Shown piece by piece: positions 22,403 through 27,297 of a stretch of DNA of 27,297 bases. The stretch is taken from positions 1 through 27,297 of the forward strand of contig JAUCBJ010007577.1 in NCBI GenBank assembly GCA_032718475.1, given 5' to 3'. Source of the DNA: Nemertoderma westbladi. Lineage: Eukaryota; Xenacoelomorpha; Nemertodermatida; Nemertodermatidae. Under the pieces are notes generated by a model. That model was not told the DNA's origin and did not search any database. It saw only the letters and a list, made by a program, of their open reading frames with translations. The translations under genes and the position numbers were made by a program. The first letter of the stretch is position 1. The number at the start of each line of letters is the position of its first letter.

Positions 22403-23334
22403 CAGAGTTTATGCGGTTATTCGCAACATTCATGTCCCCAAGTTTATTCCTACAGTAATTGTGCTTGTTATACATACCGTTATAGTTAAACTAACCCCGG
22501 TACTACATTAGGGCTGCTTGGCGTAGGTAAAGACTGGAGATTTTGTGCTTCGGTCACTCCAGCAGATGCCGTGGTTCTTTTAACTGTTCAAGTATATTTA
22601 ACTACTGATTATTTGTTATACCGGTACTTGTACCTAATTTAGGGTTTAGTGTACAGTGCTTTCCGAAGTAATTAGTGTAGGCAGTATATTTGTGTTGTAA
22701 AGTAGTTGATAGGCACATTCGTTAGCTCTATTAGCTTCTGGGTAGGAACAATCCGTGATACATAATGTAGTACCTATAGCGATACGGTTATAGGTCGTCA
22801 GGCGGTGGTATTTTCCTATCTGGACAGTACAGTATATTTACTACTACTTATTATTTCAAATACCGTAGTACCCTGTCCGTTGTAATAACCAGAATTCTAA
22901 CCCTTTGTTAGGCTGGTTTGTAGACTTCCTGTAAAATTACCCTAAAAAATTTCGTACGTAATATTTTGTTGTGTTTAATTAGAGAATTAATCTCACCAAT
23001 ATCGTAAGTAATTTGTAGTATTAAGTAACTTAGGTAAATTAGAATTATCAGTTTTAGTGTCAAATAAATAGCACTTCACTGAGAGCGCACAGCTTCCGTG
23101 TAGTGACCCCCAGAAATAATAACATTTATTTCAAATATTGACAAAACCCCTTTTAAACGGGTATATATCTATTATAAATCAACTCAAAAGATTTATAAAT
23201 AGTAGGCCTGTCATACAACAACTAGGTCTCACTACCAGTTGGACTACTGCTTAAATAACGGTAATAAAGTACGTTAAAGTAACTAAGTAACCCTAAAATA
23301 TTCAGGAATTCAATTATTCTAAAAATAATTGACA
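22403..23334. other. Non-coding DNA upstream of the gag-like ORF
   Basis: No coding signal. Scattered tactact, ggcctg and ACCGGT strings. Probably still leader or LTR sequence of the element that begins its ORF at 23695, but this is inferred from position only. Confidence 0.35.
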
Positions 23335-23615
23335 TACCGGTACTTACTATAGGCTTATTATATTTATCTCTATAAATTTGAGCTGAAATCATACCGGTAC
23401 TCTGTAATTAATTCTAGGTCATAATTATACTTATATATACTACTGTACTATAAGTGTAAACTGTATACCGGTATTCACGATAGGCCTATTATATATTTAT
23501 ATATATCTGTGCTAAATTTATATACCGGTACTCTGTGACAAACCTAGTTCACAATACTTATATATATTATAAGTGCATACCGGTATTCTAATATACTGCA
23601 ATAAATTACCGGTAC
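23335..23615. repeat. ACCGGTA-bearing tandem repeat of about 131 and 112 bp
   Basis: TACCGGTA occurs at 23335, 23392, 23466, 23523, 23578 and 23607. The first two pairs keep an exact 131-bp offset and share surrounding text (ataggc(t/c)tattatat, then taccggtactctgt, then acttatatata and ataagtg). A third, partial unit follows at a spacing of 112 bp. The repeats end about 80 bp before the gag ATG. Confidence 0.85.
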
Positions 23616-23694
23616 TAGGCCAGTGGTTATACTGAATTACTAGACTTGCTTTAACTGTAACTATAGCAGTAAGCCTTCAACTGTATAGCTAAAC

Positions 23695-26322
23695 ATGTCT
23701 GACACTCAGCAAAACCTGTCAGACAGTCTGATCGATACAACTATCTGTGATTCAGATAGGAGTGTGGAGCGAATAAGAAAGGAGTTCGGCTCACCTCCTA
23801 CTGTAAAAAAGGTCATCCCTCCAGTAGTATCAGACCCTAGGCTAGTCCACCATAGGTCCATCATAGGCACTCGGGCGCAGGTCAAACGGAACCAAGAGGC
23901 AGCTGTCCTATCGCAGCAACATCTTGGTCAAGAACCTACTTCCCAGCGATCCGATAGCTCCAGCAGTTCGGATACTGTAGAGCTGACCCCCGAAGGCGGA
24001 GTGCAGATGGCTGCTACAGTCTACTCGGACCCCCTTCTTACCCTTCCTGCTGCAGTGCTAACTACTATATTCATTGCGGTTGAAGAACATCAAGCCGACT
24101 GGGCGAGGAATAAGCGAGCGACCCAAGACAATTACGCGGGATACGCCAGGGAAGAATTGATATCTATTGTTGAATCACAATGGAACTTTCCCGGACTCGG
24201 ACTCCCGTTGGATCTGTCTGAGGCTACTTGGGAAGATATACACAGGATGGGAGTGGCTAAAGATACAATGGATCCAGCTGTTTGGAAGAGGTCAGCAGCA
24301 GGATATGTGCAGGGATTCTTCGGATCCTTGGATCGATTGGAAGAACAACTGTTTCGACAACCTCACGGACCTCAAGAGCAGGAAGAACTGCTATATCAAA
24401 TACGCGAAAGAACCCTACGCATACGACTAATCCTCTCAGCCTTTGAGGAAACTTCCAAAAGAAGACAGGACACGTCGCTGCAGGTTGCTGTCAAAACTTG
24501 GCTACATCGAGTAGATCTCAAAGTACAGGAAACGGCCCAGTGGAAATCCCAGCTGGCTGAGAGATCAACCTATGAAGAACCAACTGATGTCACCCTTGCT
24601 CAAGCGGAAAGCGAAGAGGCCGCCGAGAAACCGCGAACTAGAGACGCTATCGACATTTATTTGTCCGACTATCAGCGATTCCTAGGAGACGAAGAGTTGA
24701 GGAGACGGCTGTCTGGACTTTCCCCTAATAGTGAAGGAACCAAGCTTGTGTTGGACTCAATCGATGCCGAAATGTTAGCTGCAAACCAAGCTGAATGTGA
24801 TGAAAAACTCCGCCTCACTAGAGTCCGAGAAGAACAAATAAAGAAAAGAAGGATAGAGGAACAAAAGGCGGCGGCTATGGCGGCGGCTATGGCAGAAGCA
24901 GAAGCAGAAAGAATAGCAGCAAGGGTAGCAGCGGCAGAAGCAGAAGCAAAAGGAAGGGCAGCGGCGGCAGAAGCAAAGGCAGAAAGGGCAGTGGCCGAAG
25001 CAGAACGGAGAGCCTCTGAGCAGACTACCCAACTGGAGTTGGAAAATCTGCAAGAGACACAAGACAGTATAAATAAACAGTTTACTGCTAATCAAATGCA
25101 GATGATGAGAAAATCTACTCCCAAGCGCCAGGGATACACATCCTCGGAGGAAGGCGAGACCACCGATCCTGAAGGCGGAGGAAATAGATCTCATCTAAGT
25201 AGGCGTAGAAAAACATCTTACCGTCGCAAATTGCCTGATTTGCCCCCAGCTGTTAAAAGGCAGCTAACTAGCACAGACTTAGGTCGTGCAGAACCCATAG
25301 AACAATTCATCCAGGTCAAAAGACTCCCTACTATAGTCGATGAACCTGAAATCATTAGGCCTGTTGTTCCCAAAGTCACTTCTGTGCTAGAGACCCCTAC
25401 ACTTCTAGAGCTTAACTCTAAATTCCCTTTACATAGTACTACACTGCCTGTACCCGGTGGAACCGTCCATGCAAATACCCCTGTCCAGACAGCAGAGAGA
25501 GAAATCAATAATTTGTCTCCCGTCGTCCCGCGTCAGCCCGCTACTATGTTGGCGACTCCCGCTTCGGCGGTTGAGTGGGTGGAAGAGGGACGGCGGGGGA
25601 TGAATCTCCTGCTGGGACAGATGCAGGAGACTGTCCACCAACTTAAGGGAACAGTGAGGGAAGGTAGAGCAGAGTTGCAAGAGGTGCAGCAAAGTATCGC
25701 GCTAGAACGCGACAAATTAGTCAATATCAAAAAGGGCATACCAATACCCCCTGTAACATTGTGTCAACCTGTTAGGTCTGAAGTATTACATGCGCAAGGT
25801 GTGGAGCCTACACGCATCTATACTGCTAGTGAAGTTGAAACTCCTATAGCAAACCCTATTAAGGGTGATTATAGGCCTGTTATTAATGATATTCCCTATA
25901 GAACTGATAATGATCCGAGAAATTTATATACCGATAATTCGATATTAAATAACACGATGGCCCAAGAAAGCTTTACGCGTCAGATGGCTAGAACAGAAGC
26001 CCGCCAAGCTGTCAAAGTGGGAGAGATCGTCAAATTCAATGGAGATGAGATGAAATGGTTACCTTTCAACGAATATTACAAAGATAGCATACAGAACTCT
26101 GTACTATCTAACGGAGAGAAACTTAGATTCCTCATCAAGTGTTTGGAAGGACCTCCCAAGTTAATGGCGTTAAAGTTTATTGGACATCCAGAAGGATTAA
26201 GACAAGTTTGGGATACAGTGGTTCGCAGTGTCTCCATGGTCACGTTCATCTTCTCGCGGGTTTCTGCGAGACTCCAGGAGGAGCCGAAGATGTTTAACGA
26301 TTTGGAGAAGCAATCGTTGTAG
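23695..26322 (+). CDS. BEL/Pao-like gag ORF, truncated and fused to antisense V-ATPase exon
   Basis: An open frame of 875 codons starting in a fair context (aaacATGt). Only codons 1 to about 842 look like a retroelement structural protein. N-terminal acidic and Ser-rich region with SSSSSD (about 90-95); central helical domain (about 110-340); a long Ala/Glu-rich coiled coil (353-461); a basic patch [10 protein letters not shown] (about 502-511); a second helix (627-681); and a segment from FNGDEMKW (780) through [12 protein letters not shown] to VWDT (838-841) that resembles the DUF1759 gag core of BEL/Pao elements. After codon 842 the frame runs on the opposite strand of the V-ATPase exon at 26221-26340 and ends at TAG 26320. 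No zinc knuckle, protease, reverse transcriptase or integrase follows, so the element is cut off at about 26220. The family assignment is by motif resemblance only; a host gene derived from gag is a less likely alternative. Confidence 0.75.
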   Translation: MSDTQQNLSDSLIDTTICDSDRSVERIRKEFGSPPTVKKVIPPVVSDPRLVHHRSIIGTRAQVKRNQEAAVLSQQHLGQEPTSQRSDSSSSSDTVELTPEGGVQMAATVYSDPLLTLPAAVLTTIFIAVEEHQADWARNKRATQDNYAGYAREELISIVESQWNFPGLGLPLDLSEATWEDIHRMGVAKDTMDPAVWKRSAAGYVQGFFGSLDRLEEQLFRQPHGPQEQEELLYQIRERTLRIRLILSAFEETSKRRQDTSLQVAVKTWLHRVDLKVQETAQWKSQLAERSTYEEPTDVTLAQAESEEAAEKPRTRDAIDIYLSDYQRFLGDEELRRRLSGLSPNSEGTKLVLDSIDAEMLAANQAECDEKLRLTRVREEQIKKRRIEEQKAAAMAAAMAEAEAERIAARVAAAEAEAKGRAAAAEAKAERAVAEAERRASEQTTQLELENLQETQDSINKQFTANQMQMMRKSTPKRQGYTSSEEGETTDPEGGGNRSHLSRRRKTSYRRKLPDLPPAVKRQLTSTDLGRAEPIEQFIQVKRLPTIVDEPEIIRPVVPKVTSVLETPTLLELNSKFPLHSTTLPVPGGTVHANTPVQTAEREINNLSPVVPRQPATMLATPASAVEWVEEGRRGMNLLLGQMQETVHQLKGTVREGRAELQEVQQSIALERDKLVNIKKGIPIPPVTLCQPVRSEVLHAQGVEPTRIYTASEVETPIANPIKGDYRPVINDIPYRTDNDPRNLYTDNSILNNTMAQESFTRQMARTEARQAVKVGEIVKFNGDEMKWLPFNEYYKDSIQNSVLSNGEKLRFLIKCLEGPPKLMALKFIGHPEGLRQVWDTVVRSVSMVTFIFSRVSARLQEEPKMFNDLEKQSL

Positions 26323-26340
26323 AGGAGGCCAGTGTAGACG
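26221..26340 (-). pseudogene. V-ATPase subunit a, second coding exon, truncated
   Basis: On the minus strand the intron ends TTTATACATTACAG and the exon starts with C, which completes the Ser codon left as AG by the exon ending at 11074. It then reads [22 protein letters not shown] and on to METLR. This is the strongly conserved stretch that follows the GLF of exon 1 in subunit a proteins, so the identity is secure. There are no stops in the 40 codons. At about 26220 the sequence changes to the antisense of the gag-like ORF, without a GT donor at the junction, so the exon is broken here. It lies 14 kb on the wrong side of the exon 1 in this window, so it must belong to another gene copy, or the sequence has been rearranged. 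Confidence 0.9.
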
Positions 26341-26343
26341 CTG
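26341..26343 (-). other. 3' splice site before V-ATPase exon 2
   Basis: The minus strand reads a T-rich stretch, then ACATTACAG immediately before the exon. The phase is 2, matching the donor at 11073. The pyrimidine tract is modest. Confidence 0.8.
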
Positions 26344-27065
26344 TAATGTATAAAGGTATCAATAAACCCATCAACACATAAAGTAAAAATACATTTTCTT
26401 CGGTCGTGGCCAGGGATTACGCACAAAGTCTGACGACTTATTTACTGTGCCCAAATTCGAACACTCAAGTTAGTTACAATTAATTTGTGGGACAAGCTAC
26501 AAAGCAAGACAGCCTTAGCATATGGGTACCATTAACGAGTTGTCTGTCGTGGTCGTCTGTCGTGAATTTTTGAGAGCTAATAACTCGGTTATTACTTGAT
26601 CAAATTAAACCAAACTTGGTACTGGTACGTACGTATGTAGTCCGTCAAAGGTTTAGAAAGAACCTGAAGGTTGGTGAAAAACGAACGAACGCAACGAGTT
26701 TTGCAGTGGACCATCTGCCATAAATCAGCAGTTACTCGCCCATATTGGAGATTTTGCATGGTTATAAAGGTCGTCAGTCTGCGTTTGGGAAATTTGAGTT
26801 TGACAACGTTTGACAAAACAGGACGAGTGCAACGAAGTTAATGAAGGAGGAGAAGATTATTGTAAAAATAAAAATGTCATGCTTAACTTAAATAGCCATA
26901 GTTAGTAGTTTTACAAATGACAGTTAAAGTGTAAAAGGGAGAACTGAAATGGATCTCTGTTTTTTACAACCAGTTTAACGCAAACTGAAAGCATCACTCA
27001 ATATATTTTTGGAAAGACAGTTTTCAAATATCTAATAAAGACTGGTATACTTTCTTATATAGCCG
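26344..27065 (-). other. Intron-like DNA between satellite and V-ATPase exon 2
   Basis: About 720 bp without recognisable coding sequence or RNA. It is bounded by the exon 2 acceptor on one side and the 31-bp satellite on the other, which is where intron 1 of this gene should lie. Short ORFs (for example near 26592-26816, minus) show no family motif. Confidence 0.6.
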
Positions 27066-27297
27066 GTTACCTAAACAACCCCATAAGGAGGACTTACTTA
27101 CCTAAACAGCCCCATAAGGAGGACTTACTTACCTAAACAGCCCCATAAGGAGGACTTACTTACCTAAACAGCCCCATAAGGAGGACTTACTTACCTAAAC
27201 AGCCCCATAAGGTGGACTTTCTTACCTAAACAGCCCCATAAGGTGGACTTACTTACCTAAACAGCCTCATAAGGAGGACTTACTTACCTAAACAGCC
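27066..27297 (-). repeat. 31-bp satellite, second block (about 7.5 units, runs off the window)
   Basis: Same unit, period and orientation as the array at 1-11095, including TCCTCC and TCCACC classes, one GTAAGAAAG form and one CTCATAA form. The edge unit has caacccc instead of cagcccc. On the minus strand the array comes first, then intron-like DNA, then exon 2, as expected if an exon 1 copy lies to the right of the window. Confidence 0.95.

Noticed and set aside
24775-25194. Cys/Phe-rich minus-strand ORF of 139 codons
   Set aside because: It is the antisense of the Ala/Glu-rich coiled coil of the gag-like ORF; gcagaagca-type codons read backwards give Cys, Phe and Ser runs.
26341-26426. Start of a separate minus-strand protein at 26426 that contains the V-ATPase motif
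   Set aside because: The codons upstream of 26340 are intron: a splice acceptor sits exactly where family similarity begins.
26592-26816. 74-codon minus-strand ORF as an extra V-ATPase exon
   Set aside because: Its translation has no resemblance to subunit a, and the acceptor at 26341 already gives the correct phase with exon 1.

Overview
This is nuclear DNA of an invertebrate animal. The evidence is a metazoan-type V-ATPase subunit a gene with consensus GT-AG splice signals, a long-period satellite, a tRNA-derived SINE, a piggyBac-like MITE, a decayed APE-type LINE and the gag end of a BEL/Pao-like LTR element, all in AT-rich non-coding DNA. ACCGGT and AGGCCT palindromes recur outside the genes. 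The exact phylum cannot be fixed from the sequence alone; a marine deuterostome or lophotrochozoan is a guess.

Layout. 1-11095: about 355 head-to-tail copies of a 31-bp unit. 11074-12494 (minus strand): one long exon encoding the N-terminal half of V-ATPase subunit a. Its last 22 coding bases are the first copy of the satellite unit. 12495-16240: AT-rich DNA with small tandem repeats, two oppositely oriented SINE copies, a TTAA-flanked MITE with G and C homopolymers, and another SINE tail. 16245-18695: a frameshifted, internally deleted LINE. 19246-20332: two arrays of a 20-bp minisatellite around a 590-bp spacer. 20333-23694: probable LTR/leader DNA with a 287-bp tandem duplication and ACCGGT-rich repeats. 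23695-26322: a gag-like ORF whose last part runs antisense through 26221-26340, which is the second V-ATPase exon. 26341-27065: intron-like DNA. 27066-27297: the same 31-bp satellite again.

Main observation. Read on the minus strand, every satellite unit is a copy of the exon-1/intron-1 boundary of the V-ATPase gene: 22 bp of exon end followed by the donor GTAAGTAAG. The array is therefore a tandemly amplified 5' splice site, with roughly 350 near-consensus donors beside one exon. The second exon (phase-matched, with its own acceptor) is not downstream of the first. It lies at the other end of the window, next to a second block of the same satellite. That order fits a tandemly duplicated gene, a circular or tandem unit of about 27 kb or more, or an assembly joined wrongly through the satellite. 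The second exon is cut off by a junction with the gag-like element, so the copy seen here is broken.
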